Assembly: GCA_001916005.1 (NCBI GenBank) | Contig: MNRP01000042.1 | Coordinates: 1-41,080, forward strand | Source: Clostridium sp. 26_22 | GTDB lineage: Bacteria; Bacillota; Clostridia; TANB77; CAG-508 | Length of the DNA: 41,080 bases | Direction: 5' to 3' | Part shown: one piece after another, positions 8,709 to 17,274 of the stretch | Layout of the letters: the number at the start of each line of letters is the position of its first letter | How positions within the stretch are numbered: position 1 is the first letter of the stretch | Notes under the pieces: generated by a model | The model's input: the letters and a program-made list of their open reading frames with translations, nothing else | Told to the model about the DNA's origin: nothing | The model's database searches: none | Made by a program: the position numbers and the translations under genes

Positions 8709-9509
8709 TTGGAAAATAATATATTTAATTTATGGACATATTTTATAATATATTCAATTGCTGGATGGATTTTAGAAAGCGTATATAGAAGTTATAGAGA
8801 AAAAAAGATAATAAATACAGGGTTCTTAAATGGACCCTTATGTCCTATTTATGGGATTGGTGCTATTATAATGTTTTTATTTTTAAGACAATTTAGTAAC
8901 AACATTATAATATTATTTACAGTATCATTAATAGGCATGTCCCTATGGGAATATTTAGTAGGTTATTTATTAGAAAAAATATTTAAAACCAAATATTGGG
9001 ATTATTCAGACCACAAAATAAATATAAAAGGAAGAGTATGTTTAAGTAACTCAATATGTTGGGGAATATTAGGAGTTTTATTTGTAAAATATATACATCC
9101 ATTTGTAGAAAAGGAATTACAATTTGTAAATCCAACAATATTAAAAATTGTAATTGGTGTAATTAGTATAATCTTTATAATTGATACAATAGAAAGTATT
9201 GTAAAAACAAAAAATATAAAAGATGGACTACAAAAAATAGAAGAAATAAATAATCAAATAAAACAAAAACTTGAAGAACTAAAAAAATACAAGCCAAAGA
9301 AATCAACTAAAGACTTAGTTCAAGAAAGTCAAAATGCAATAGAAGAATTACGTAAAAAGAAAAACAGAATATTAAAACACTTATACAGACATGTATATAG
9401 AATGAAAAAAGCTTTCCCAGCAATAGATACAACTGAAATAAGAGAAGTTTTAAGCAAGAAAATAGAAATAATAAAAAAAGATAAAAATAACAGAGAGGAG
9501 AACAAATGA
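8709..9509 (+). CDS. CmpB-like integral membrane protein (putative ABC-transporter permease family)
   Basis: 266 residues. Residues 1-165 hold about five membrane helices with the family signature YFIIYSIAGWILESVYRS and GFLNGPLCPIYGIGA, typical of the family annotated CmpB (PF06541). The C-terminal third (about 165-266) is a lysine-rich coiled coil in the cytoplasm. TTG start, 6 bases after AAGGGG. No ATP-binding protein lies nearby, so the transporter label from the family name is weak. The stop overlaps the ATG of the next gene (ATGA), so it is translationally coupled to the GGDEF protein. The coiled coil could contact that partner. Confidence 0.7.
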   Translation: MENNIFNLWTYFIIYSIAGWILESVYRSYREKKIINTGFLNGPLCPIYGIGAIIMFLFLRQFSNNIIILFTVSLIGMSLWEYLVGYLLEKIFKTKYWDYSDHKINIKGRVCLSNSICWGILGVLFVKYIHPFVEKELQFVNPTILKIVIGVISIIFIIDTIESIVKTKNIKDGLQKIEEINNQIKQKLEELKKYKPKKSTKDLVQESQNAIEELRKKKNRILKHLYRHVYRMKKAFPAIDTTEIREVLSKKIEIIKKDKNNREENK

Positions 9510-10432
9510 TACAAGAAATTTATATTATAGATGATGATGAAACATCAGTATTGGTCTTTAGAGAACTATTTAAAAACGATACAGAATACAAATTTATTAG
9601 TGTAAAATCTGAACAAATAGACGTTGCACTAAAAAATATACCAACAATAATAATAATTAATGAAGATGCAATAGATGTAGATACTGTTGAATTATGCAAA
9701 AAGATAAGAAATGATGATGACAATAGCATAACACCAGTAATAGTAGTATCATCTAATTCAGATAAAGAACATAGAATAGAAATCCTAAAAGAATCAGTAG
9801 AATATTACATAAAAAAACCAGTAAATGCACAATACTTATATTATACAATCAAAAATCTAGGACGTTTATTATCAATAAACAGAAGAATTAGCCCACTAAC
9901 AGGACTTCCTGGAAATGTACAAATTCATGCAGAATTGAAGAAAAGAATTTCAAACAGAGAAAAATTTTCTGTATTATATTTGGATTTAGATAATTTCAAA
10001 GCATATAATGATGTATATGGTTTCTTAAAAGGTGATGAAATTATAAAATATACAGCAGACACAATAGTAAGATGTGTTCATAATTGTATACATGAAGGAG
10101 CATTTGTAGGACATATAGGCGGAGATGATTTTATAGCAATTGTTCCAATATTAAATTGTGATGAAATTTGCAAGAATATAATAGCAAGTTTTGATGCTCA
10201 TGTAACAAAATTTTTCACAGAAGAAGATGTTGAAAAAGGTTATATAGAAGTTGCAAATAGAAAAGGAATTATAGAACAATTTCCATTAACATCTATTTCA
10301 ATTGGTGTTGTCGAAGCAGATGTAGGTAGATTTGCTAATATGCTAGAAATAGGAGAAGTTGGAGCTCAAGTTAAACATAATGCTAAGTCTGTCATGGGAA
10401 GTAGTTATTTTATTGATAGAAGAAAAAAATAA
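9506..10432 (+). CDS. Response-regulator-like GGDEF protein (putative diguanylate cyclase)
   Basis: 308 residues: an N-terminal receiver fold (1-120) and a GGDEF domain (about 125-300). The receiver keeps its acidic pocket (Asp9-11) and the lysine of KKP (103-104), but the strand that normally ends in the phosphorylated Asp reads IIIINEDAID, so phosphorylation is uncertain. The GGDEF domain has intact substrate motifs (YLDLDNFKAYND, FLKGDEI) and a GGDDF signature loop at 205-209. The RxxD product-inhibition site is absent (position taken by AFVGH). It probably makes c-di-GMP, with no feedback inhibition at the usual site. Start overlaps the previous stop; a strong terminator follows. It shares an operon with two membrane proteins and lies 1.9 kb after the giant adhesin, a kind of target often controlled by c-di-GMP. 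Confidence 0.85.
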   Translation: MIQEIYIIDDDETSVLVFRELFKNDTEYKFISVKSEQIDVALKNIPTIIIINEDAIDVDTVELCKKIRNDDDNSITPVIVVSSNSDKEHRIEILKESVEYYIKKPVNAQYLYYTIKNLGRLLSINRRISPLTGLPGNVQIHAELKKRISNREKFSVLYLDLDNFKAYNDVYGFLKGDEIIKYTADTIVRCVHNCIHEGAFVGHIGGDDFIAIVPILNCDEICKNIIASFDAHVTKFFTEEDVEKGYIEVANRKGIIEQFPLTSISIGVVEADVGRFANMLEIGEVGAQVKHNAKSVMGSSYFIDRRKK

Positions 10433-10460
10433 AAAAATAATTATAATAAGAATAAAATTA

Positions 10461-10496
10461 AAAACTCTTAATATTTTTATATTAAGAGTTTTTAAT
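10461..10496 (+). terminator. Terminator after the GGDEF operon
   Basis: 14-bp perfect stem AAAACTCTTAATAT with ATATTAAGAGTTTT and a TTTT loop, followed by TTAATTTT. Confidence 0.9.
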
Positions 10497-10512
10497 TTTG
10501 GGAGATAAAAGA

Positions 10513-11244
10513 ATGTTTATAATTAGTAGAAAAAGAATAAGTTTGATTTTAATTTGTTTTCTAATAGGAATATCTGTATATTCGTATCAAGGAATAAAAA
10601 CAGGGACTCAAGAAAGAGTAGAAGAAACAATAGAGGAAGCAACAGCTACACCAGTTTCTGGTAAAGTAGTTGTTTTGGATGCAGGGCATGGTACGCCAGA
10701 TGAAGGTGCACAAAGTAGTAAAGGAACAACAGAAGCAGAAACAAATCTAAAAATTGCATTAAAAGTACAAAATTTATTAGAACAAAGTGGTTGCACAGTA
10801 ATATTAACACGTTCAGATGAAAAAGCAATATATGATTTAGACAAAACAACATTAAAAGAAAAGAAAATATCAGATATAAGAAATAGAGTGAAAATAGGAA
10901 ATAGTGCTAGTGCAGATATGTTTGTAAGCATACATTTAAACAAAATACCACAACAACAATATTGGGGATGGCAATGTTTTTATAGTAGTAAAAGCGACGA
11001 AAGTATGAAACTTGCAAAAATATTGCAATCAAGTTTAAATGATGCAATTCAAAAAGATAATAAAAGAGTAGCAATGAAACTAGATACTGTTTATATTATG
11101 AAACACGTAGAAATACCAATATCTATAGTTGAATGTGGTTTCTTGTCTAATCCTGAAGAAGAGCAACAATTGTTAGATGATGAATACCAAGATAAATTAG
11201 CTTGGGGAATCTATAATGGAATAATAGAATATTTTAAAAATTAG
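10513..11244 (+). CDS. cwlD: N-acetylmuramoyl-L-alanine amidase CwlD
   Basis: 243 residues; a single N-terminal membrane helix or uncleaved signal (ISLILICFLIGISVYSYQG) and an amidase_3 domain. Zinc ligands are visible: His59 in VVVLDAGHG, Glu74/76 in TTEAET, His in FVSIHLN, and the catalytic Glu in IVECGFLSNPEEE. CwlD removes the peptide side chain from muramic acid during spore cortex synthesis, so that a deacetylase can form muramic-delta-lactam. The ATG at 10513 lies 8 bases after GGGAG; a TTG 15 bases earlier would precede that site. The next gene, a polysaccharide deacetylase, starts 8 bases downstream, a pairing that fits the cortex pathway. Length matches B. subtilis CwlD (about 237). 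Confidence 0.88.
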   Translation: MFIISRKRISLILICFLIGISVYSYQGIKTGTQERVEETIEEATATPVSGKVVVLDAGHGTPDEGAQSSKGTTEAETNLKIALKVQNLLEQSGCTVILTRSDEKAIYDLDKTTLKEKKISDIRNRVKIGNSASADMFVSIHLNKIPQQQYWGWQCFYSSKSDESMKLAKILQSSLNDAIQKDNKRVAMKLDTVYIMKHVEIPISIVECGFLSNPEEEQQLLDDEYQDKLAWGIYNGIIEYFKN

Positions 11245-11252
11245 GTGGTTTT

Positions 11253-12027
11253 ATGTTTTTAGTTTTCAGTAAAGAAAAAATTTGTACATATATTGTATCA
11301 ATATTAACAGTTTTTTTACTGTTCTTTGTGGCAAATACAATGAAATCGGATAATTTTAATGCAATAGCAACTTCATCAAATGATGAAAAATTATTACCAA
11401 TTTATAATGTACAAACACAAGATAAAAAAATTAGTTTAACAATGAATTGTGCTTGGAATGCAGATGATGTAGATAAAATATTAGAAATTTTAAATCAAAA
11501 CAATGTTAAAATAACATTTTTTATGGTAGGAGATTGGATTGATAAATACCCAGAAGCGGTTAAAAAAATAAATGAAGCAGGGCAAGAAATACGGAAGTCA
11601 TAGCAATACACATCCACACGTTAATAAATTATCATATGAAAAAAATATAGAAGAAATAGAACTTAGCAATGATAAACTAGAAAAAATAATAGGAAAAAGA
11701 ACAAATTTATATAGAGCACCATATGGAGAATATAATAATACAGTTATTCAATCAGCACAAGATAAAGGTTATTTTACAATACAATGGAGTTTAGATACTT
11801 TAGACTATAAAGGATTAACAGGAGATGAAATGTGGAATAGATTAAATGGAAAATTAAAATCAGGAGATATAATTCTAATGCATAATGGAACAAAACACAC
11901 AGCAGACTCATTAGATATGTTAATAAAAAACATAAAAAAGGAGGGTTATGAGATAGTTCCGGTTGGTGAATTAATATATAAAGACAATTATAAAATAAAT
12001 TCTGCAGGAATACAAATTTCAAAATAA
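11253..12027 (+). CDS. Polysaccharide deacetylase (NodB family), needs a +1 frameshift at a CGG codon
   Basis: Reading to 11591 and then skipping the C at 11592 gives one 257-residue protein: an N-terminal signal/anchor helix (about 5-27) and a NodB domain. Before the shift: ISLTMNCAWNADD, KITFFMVGDWIDKYPEAV, INEAGQEI. After it: GSHSNTHPHVNKLS (metal ligands HSxxxH), RAPYGEYN, IQWSLDTLDYKG, SGDIILMHNG. The usual TFDDGP is replaced by MNCAWNADD, as in YlxY/PdaB-like sporulation deacetylases. Beside cwlD it probably acts on spore or cell-wall glycan. In zero frame the protein stops three codons after CGG. Both halves are well conserved with no other lesion, so a decaying pseudogene is less likely than a recoded or mis-sequenced gene. 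Confidence 0.85.
11592..11594 (+). other. In-frame CGG at a +1 frameshift point (site 1)
   Basis: Zero frame: ATA CGG AAG TCA TAG. Skipping C: ATA GGA AGT CAT AGC, giving the conserved I-G-S-H-S of the NodB zinc motif. Confidence 0.7.
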
Positions 12028-12123
12028 AGTATAGAAATTGGAAAAAAGTACATAATTTATATAAAAATAATGCACGAAATACTGGAAAGATCTACATTTT
12101 TTAATAAAAAATAACTTTTTATG

Positions 12124-12152
12124 TAGACAAAACCAAAAAAAAGGTGTATAAT
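12124..12152 (+). promoter_or_regulatory. Promoter for the SSB-like gene
   Basis: TAGACA at 12124-12129, 17 bases, TATAAT at 12147-12152, about 80 bases before the start codon. The remaining leader is A-rich without an obvious hairpin. Confidence 0.6.
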
Positions 12153-12231
12153 TAAAAATGTAGTTAATGTGAAATGCAAAAAGAAAAAAGCAAATTAAAT
12201 TTGTATATAAAAAATAAGGGAGGAAAAGAAT

Positions 12232-12930
12232 TTGGATACAAATTATTTAGAAAACAACTATTTAACATTAGTTGGAAAAGTTACAGGAGAAAAAAAATTC
12301 AGTCATGAAATATATGGAGAAAAATTTTATGTGTTTAACTTAGAAATAGCAAGACTAAGTGGAAATGCAGACATTATACCAATAACAGTTTCAGAAAGAA
12401 TAATAACAGATGAAATGTTAATGCAAGGAAAACAACTTTTGGTAAAAGGTCAATTTAGATCATACAATAGTTATGATAATGAAAAAAATAGATTAATATT
12501 AACTGTTTTCGCTAAGGATGTTGTCGAAGTAGAAGAAAATAATGAAGAAGAAGAAAATGAAATGACCAAAAAAGATACTGTAACAAATGAAGTTGTTTTA
12601 GTAGGTTATATTTGTAAAAAACCTATATATAGACAAACACCATTTGGTAGAGAAATTGCAGATGTTTTATTAGCTGTTAATAGAGCTTACAATAAATCAG
12701 ATTATATTCCTACAATAGCTTGGGGAAGAAATGCAAGATTTTGCCAAAACTTAGAAGTTGGAACTAAAGTAAAATTAGTTGGTAGGGTTCAATCTAGAAT
12801 GTATGAGAAAAAGCATGAAGATGGTACTGTTGAAAATAGAGTTGCTTATGAGGTTTCAATTGGTAGTTTAGAGATTGTTGATGAGGATGATACAGAGAAT
12901 AAGATTGAGAGTAATCAAGAGGCTGTATAG
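12232..12930 (+). CDS. Double OB-fold single-stranded-DNA-binding-like protein
   Basis: 232 residues with two related OB folds: residues 1-102 (LTLVGKVTGEKKF ... YVFNLEIARLSG ... LLVKGQFRSYNS) and 117-220 (VVLVGYICKKPIYRQTPFGREIADVLLAVNR ... IAWGRNARFCQNLEVGTKVKLVGRVQSRMYEK). The second is close to the classic SSB core. The two are joined by an acidic linker (EVEENNEEEENE). The tail is acidic (DEDDTENKIESN) but does not end in the DDIPF-type tip of housekeeping SSB, so this is probably an accessory SSB, as found in many Clostridia. TTG start, 8 bases after GGGAGG. Codon choice shifts from A-ending to G/T-ending through the second half, towards the hairpin element that follows. Confidence 0.75.
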   Translation: MDTNYLENNYLTLVGKVTGEKKFSHEIYGEKFYVFNLEIARLSGNADIIPITVSERIITDEMLMQGKQLLVKGQFRSYNSYDNEKNRLILTVFAKDVVEVEENNEEEENEMTKKDTVTNEVVLVGYICKKPIYRQTPFGREIADVLLAVNRAYNKSDYIPTIAWGRNARFCQNLEVGTKVKLVGRVQSRMYEKKHEDGTVENRVAYEVSIGSLEIVDEDDTENKIESNQEAV

Positions 12931-12988
12931 ATATATATAAATAAAGATGGAGTGATTAGCTTTGTGCAGTTGCTTCATTTTTTTGATT

Positions 12989-13240
12989 GTAATAAGATAA
13001 GATTATGTGGTAGAAGTGTAGTGATATATGTTAAAATAATTACTTTTTCGGCTTCTTACATAATTTTAGAAATTCTAAATTAATTTTTTGGGACCCTTTC
13101 ACTTAGTCCTCGCTGATCGCTCGACGTGAACATTCCCCTAAAAATTAATTAAGATTTTCTAGAATTATTTCAGTCGCACTCAAAAGTAATTATTTTAACA
13201 TATATCACTACACTTCTACCACATAATCTTATTTTATTAC
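12989..13240. repeat. Long hairpin element 1 (59-bp arms)
   Basis: Arms 12989-13047 and 13182-13240 are complementary over 59 bases with a single G-T wobble. Inside lies a second imperfect stem (about 13068-13093 with 13137-13165) and a GC-richer terminal part around 13093-13135 containing CTCGCTGATCGCTCGACG. Left internal block: TCGGCTTCTTA; right internal block: AGTCGCACTC. The whole 252 bases would fold into one rod. It fills most of the 403-base gap between genes. No ORF or transposase inside. Confidence 0.75.
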
Positions 13241-13333
13241 AGTTCAAAACAAAAAAGTTTAAAATTAGGGTAGCTTTTTTTGTGTTAGTTTGATATAATT
13301 TTGTAGAGTATTAAGAGAGGAAAGAGGCTATTT

Positions 13334-15076
13334 ATGGAGAAAAAGAAAAAGTTTAGGAAAGATACTAAAAAATTGGAAAAGAAGGAAGAGTGTAAGAAGG
13401 GTAAAAAGTCAATTAAGGATATTGAGGTTAATATTAATGTTAATTTTACAGTGTTGGCTGTTGTTTTGATTGCTATTTTTTGTATTGCTATTACACCTGT
13501 GACTTTTCAAAATGATACGTTTTATACTATAAAGATTGGGGAGCTTATTAAGAGTTCTGGTATTGATATGATGGACCATTTTTCATGGCATGAGAATTTG
13601 AGTTATACATATCCTCATTGGTTGTATGATTTTATTACTTATTTGGTATATTCTGTGATGAATTTTAAAGGAATATATTTGTTGACTTGTGCTTTATCTG
13701 TCATTTTAGGAGTTTCTCTATTTTGGGTAAATTCAAAATTAACAAAAAATAAATCAATATCTTTTGTTGTGACTGTAGCGGTTTTATATGCAATGCAAAG
13801 TTATATTGCTGCAAGAGCCCAATTAGTAACATTTATATTGTTTGTTTGGGAAATATATTTTATAGAAAAATTTTTGGAGAATAAAAAGTTTGGTTATGCT
13901 ATTGGATTAGTGTTAATTTCATTATTGATAGCAAATTTACATGTTGCTGTGTGGCCATTTATATTTGTTTTATTCTTACCATATATAGCAGAGTATTTTA
14001 TTGCTGTTATAGCTGATAGAATTATTTATAAAAAATCAAAGGTTAGAACTTTAAAATTTAAAATAAAGAGATTATCTAAAAAAGATGGTAAAGAAGAAAA
14101 AGTACAAGAATTAAATAAAAAACTACAAGAGTTAGAAAGTAAAATTTCTAAGATAAAAATAAAAAGAGAAGAAGATAATAAAAATCCATATAAAATTAAA
14201 ATCAAAAGAAATGAAAATGTTAAATGGTTAATTCTAGTTATGGTTATTTGTGTATTAATGGGATTTATAACACCTTTAAAAGATACACCATTTACATATC
14301 TATATAAAACAATGCAAGGAAATACTACACAAAATATAAGTGAACATTTGCCAATGACTTTAATTAATAATACAAATGCAATGTGTGCTTTAGTATTAGT
14401 GTTAGCAATATTAATATTTACAAAAGCTAAAATAAGATTATCAGACTTATTTATGGTTGGTGGTTTGTGTTATTTAATGTTAAGTACTAGAAGACAATTT
14501 TCAATGTTTGTGCTTATTGGATCTATTGTTTTAACTAGATTAATTGTTGATATGATAAATAGATATACAAAAGATGGTATGAAGCAAGCAGAATCGGTTG
14601 TAAAGAATATAGGAGTTGCAATAAGTTTAACTGTATTAATGCTTTTATGGAGTTATTATTATATAAAACCAAAATTAGATGACCAATATGTTGATTCTAG
14701 TTCATATCCGGTCGCAGCATGTGATTATATATTAGAAAATATTGATTTAGAAAATGCAAGATTTTATAATGAATATAATTATGGAAGTTATATGTTATTT
14801 AGAGGAATACCAGTATTTATAGACTCTAGAGCTGACTTATATGCACCAGAATTTAGTGGTAATAAAGATGAAGATATCTTTTCAGATTTTATAAATACAT
14901 CAAGTATAGGTGTATTTTATGAAGATACTTTTAAAAAATATGATATAACACATATAATTTGCAATAAGAGCTCAAAAATGAATATGATAATTACCAAAAC
15001 AAATGATACAAGATATAAAGAATTATATTCAGATGATCACTTTGTAATATACGAAAGGTTAAACGTAAATGAATAA
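13334..15076 (+). CDS. Polytopic membrane protein, possible GT-C glycosyltransferase
   Basis: 580 residues. A highly charged lysine-rich cytoplasmic start (1-40), about ten to twelve membrane helices, a charged coiled-coil insertion (about 235-290, KKLQELESKISKIKIK) between helices, and a C-terminal extracytoplasmic part. After the first helix comes TFYTIKIGELIKSSGIDMMDH and FSWHENLSYTYPHWLYDF; an acidic first loop followed by a -W-YD segment is typical of GT-C enzymes that use lipid-linked sugars. The tail holds YNEYNYGSYMLFRGIPVFIDSRADLY, seen in related membrane proteins of Clostridia. Substrate unknown. The stop overlaps the lspA start by 8 bases. The first 120 or so codons use TTG, GAG, AAG and GTT, the rest TTA, GAA and ATA. 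Confidence 0.6.
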   Translation: MEKKKKFRKDTKKLEKKEECKKGKKSIKDIEVNINVNFTVLAVVLIAIFCIAITPVTFQNDTFYTIKIGELIKSSGIDMMDHFSWHENLSYTYPHWLYDFITYLVYSVMNFKGIYLLTCALSVILGVSLFWVNSKLTKNKSISFVVTVAVLYAMQSYIAARAQLVTFILFVWEIYFIEKFLENKKFGYAIGLVLISLLIANLHVAVWPFIFVLFLPYIAEYFIAVIADRIIYKKSKVRTLKFKIKRLSKKDGKEEKVQELNKKLQELESKISKIKIKREEDNKNPYKIKIKRNENVKWLILVMVICVLMGFITPLKDTPFTYLYKTMQGNTTQNISEHLPMTLINNTNAMCALVLVLAILIFTKAKIRLSDLFMVGGLCYLMLSTRRQFSMFVLIGSIVLTRLIVDMINRYTKDGMKQAESVVKNIGVAISLTVLMLLWSYYYIKPKLDDQYVDSSSYPVAACDYILENIDLENARFYNEYNYGSYMLFRGIPVFIDSRADLYAPEFSGNKDEDIFSDFINTSSIGVFYEDTFKKYDITHIICNKSSKMNMIITKTNDTRYKELYSDDHFVIYERLNVNE

Positions 15077-15536
15077 AATAAAAAAAGAATATAAGCTAAT
15101 TATTCCAATCATAATATTAGTTTTAATAGACCAACTTTTAAAATTTGTTATTTTAAAAGTTGGTAATCCAATTTATCAAAATACTAGTGGTACATATGGT
15201 GTTGATTCTAATTCAACATTTACATATATAGTTACTAATTTAATAGTTGTATTAATTGCTTTCAAATTTGCAACAAGCCAAAATCAATTTGTTGATAAGA
15301 AAATAAAAGTTTTTTTAATACTTATAATATCTGGTGGTGTAAGTAATACAATAGATAGAATTTTTAGAGGATTTGTAGTAGAATTTATAAAAATTGGTAA
15401 ATTACCAGTATTCAATTTAGCAGATATTTTTATATTAATAGGTTGGGTGTCAATGGCAGGAATATTTGCAGTATTTACAACTAATGAAATAAAAGAAAGA
15501 AAAATTGAAAAACAAAATAAAAATAAAAAGGAATGA
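15069..15536 (+). CDS. lspA: Lipoprotein signal peptidase (signal peptidase II)
   Basis: 155 residues, four membrane helices. It cleaves signal peptides of prolipoproteins after lipid modification of the cysteine. Family motifs are present in order: LIDQLLKFVI (20-29), SGGVSNTIDRIFRGFVVEF with catalytic Asp96, and PVFNLADIFI with catalytic Asp119. Length is normal (about 150-165). The gene overlaps both neighbours (8 bases with the membrane protein, 4 bases with rluD), and lspA-rluD is the classic Firmicute order (lspA-ylyB in B. subtilis). Confidence 0.92.
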   Translation: MNKIKKEYKLIIPIIILVLIDQLLKFVILKVGNPIYQNTSGTYGVDSNSTFTYIVTNLIVVLIAFKFATSQNQFVDKKIKVFLILIISGGVSNTIDRIFRGFVVEFIKIGKLPVFNLADIFILIGWVSMAGIFAVFTTNEIKERKIEKQNKNKKE

Positions 15537-16447
15537 ATAATTTGCAAAAAATAAAAGTAGAAGAAACAGGAAAAAGAATTGATGCATTTTTAACATCAAA
15601 AATAGATGCTTCAAGAGTTACAGTTCAAAGATTAATTGATGAAGAAAGAATTTTAGTAAATGGTAAAAAAACAAAAGCATCTTATAAAGTTCAAAATGGA
15701 GATATAATTGAAATTGAAAAAGAAGAGCCACAAGAAATAGAATTAAAAGCACAAGAAATACCATTAGAAATTTTGTATGAAGATAATGATATAATTGTAG
15801 TAAACAAACCTAAAGGAATGGTAGTTCATCCTGCAAATGGAAATCCAGATGGAACTTTAGTAAATGCGGTAATGGCAATTTGTAAAGATTCATTATCTGG
15901 AATTGGCGGTGAAATAAGACCAGGAATAGTGCATAGACTTGATAAAGACACATCAGGAGCAATAATAGTTGCTAAAAATGACAAAGCACATATAAACATG
16001 AGTGAACAAATAAAAAATCATGAAGTAGAAAAGACATATATAGCATTAGTTAAAGGCTTTGTAAAAGAAAATGAGGCAACAATAAATATGCCAATAGGAA
16101 GAAGCACTAAAGACAGAAAGAAAATGGCAGTAAGTAAGAATGGCAAAAATGCAGTCACACATTTTAAAGTAATTGAAAGATTTGTAAATTATACACTTCT
16201 AGAAGTAAAGATAGAAACTGGAAGAACACATCAAATAAGAGTACATTTATCACAAATAGGTTACCCAATAGTTGGTGATGCAGTATATTCAAATGGAAAG
16301 AATGAATGGGGAATAGAAGGACAATGTTTACATGCTAAATCATTGAAATTTAAACATCCAATAACAGGAAAAGAAATGTTTATAGAAGCCCCAATGCCGG
16401 AATATTTTGAAAATATAATTAAAGAATTAGAAAAAAGAGGGAAATAG
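15533..16447 (+). CDS. rluD: Pseudouridine synthase, RluD/YlyB type
   Basis: 304 residues: an S4 RNA-binding domain (about 12-75, RIDAFLTSKIDASRVTVQRL) and an RluA-family catalytic domain with PGIVHRLDKDTSGAIIVAK, catalytic Asp137. It converts specific uridines in 23S rRNA to pseudouridine. The RTHQIRVHLSQIGYPIVGDAVY block is also intact. ATG overlaps the lspA stop (ATGA). The exact target uridines cannot be read from the sequence. Confidence 0.92.
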   Translation: MNNLQKIKVEETGKRIDAFLTSKIDASRVTVQRLIDEERILVNGKKTKASYKVQNGDIIEIEKEEPQEIELKAQEIPLEILYEDNDIIVVNKPKGMVVHPANGNPDGTLVNAVMAICKDSLSGIGGEIRPGIVHRLDKDTSGAIIVAKNDKAHINMSEQIKNHEVEKTYIALVKGFVKENEATINMPIGRSTKDRKKMAVSKNGKNAVTHFKVIERFVNYTLLEVKIETGRTHQIRVHLSQIGYPIVGDAVYSNGKNEWGIEGQCLHAKSLKFKHPITGKEMFIEAPMPEYFENIIKELEKRGK

Positions 16448-16471
16448 GGACGCCCTTTTTTTCCCTATTAA
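16443..16471 (+). terminator. Possible terminator after rluD
   Basis: AATAGGGA (16443-16450) pairs perfectly with TCCCTATT (16462-16469) over a loop ending in six T. The T-run is in the loop rather than after the stem, so termination is uncertain; it may only reduce read-through to rluB. Confidence 0.4.
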
Positions 16472-16515
16472 AAAATTCCCTAGTTAAGAAGTTTTTGATT
16501 GTAAAAGGAGCAGTA

Positions 16516-17238
16516 ATGGAAGATAATAAAATAAGACTACAAAAATTTTTAGCAAGTAGTGGAGTTGCATCAAGAAGAAAATGTGAAGAATTGATTCTAG
16601 AAGGAAAAGTAAGTGTTAATAGAACAGTAGTTACAGAACTTGGAACAAAAATCAATCCAGATGTGGATAAAGTTACATATTGTGGAAAACTAGTACAAAA
16701 TAAAGAAAAAATGGTGTATATATTGCTAAACAAGCCAATAGGTTATGTTACAACAGCAAAAGACCAATTCAATAGAGATACAGTTTTAAATTTAGTAAAA
16801 GTTAGGGAAAGAGTTGTACCCGTAGGAAGATTGGACATGTATACTTCAGGTGCTTTGATACTAACAAATGATGGTGATTTTGTATATAAAGTCACACATC
16901 CAAAACACGAAATAACAAAGACATATACTGTAACTGTTAGGGGAATAGTGAATAACGAAGAAGTAGAAAAATTAAGAAACGGTGTAGTTATAGATGATTA
17001 TAAAACTAGACCAGCAAGAGTAAAAATATTAAAAACAGATGAAGAAAAAAATATTTCAAGACTTGAAATAACTATACACGAAGGGAAAAATAGACAAGTT
17101 AGAAAAATGTGTGAAGCAGTTGGGAGAAATGTTGTTGCTTTACATAGAAGCAAGATAGGAGATATAGGTGTTAAAGATTTGCAACTTGGAACGTGGAGAT
17201 ATTTAAGTGAAAAAGAAGTGGAAAAGTTAAAAAAATAA
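16516..17238 (+). CDS. rluB: Pseudouridine synthase, RluB/RsuA type
   Basis: 240 residues: an S4 domain (IRLQKFLASSGVASRRKCEELI) and a catalytic domain with VGRLDMYTSGALILTNDGD (catalytic Asp in GRLD) and the conserved IHEGKNRQVRKMCEAVG. It modifies 23S (RluB) or, less likely, 16S (RsuA) rRNA; the long family-typical C-terminus favours RluB. The ATG at 16516 lies 5 bases after AAAGGAG and is chosen over an in-frame TTG seven codons upstream. Transcribed with or just after rluD; a terminator follows. Confidence 0.9.
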   Translation: MEDNKIRLQKFLASSGVASRRKCEELILEGKVSVNRTVVTELGTKINPDVDKVTYCGKLVQNKEKMVYILLNKPIGYVTTAKDQFNRDTVLNLVKVRERVVPVGRLDMYTSGALILTNDGDFVYKVTHPKHEITKTYTVTVRGIVNNEEVEKLRNGVVIDDYKTRPARVKILKTDEEKNISRLEITIHEGKNRQVRKMCEAVGRNVVALHRSKIGDIGVKDLQLGTWRYLSEKEVEKLKK

Positions 17239-17270
17239 GGAAATTCAATTATTGAAATTCCTTATTTTTG
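17234..17270. terminator. Bidirectional terminator between rluB and the GLUG gene
   Basis: 16-base arms AATAAGGAAATTCAAT and ATTGAAATTCCTTATT with one mismatch, T-run on the plus side. It sits between convergent genes. Confidence 0.8.
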
Positions 17271-17274
17271 TGCT

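Noticed and set aside
12989..13240. Insertion sequence, MITE or integron attC site
   Set aside because: No transposase, no target-site duplication seen, arms differ completely between the three elements, and attC core sites are absent. An invertible DNA switch is not excluded but no promoter is evident inside.
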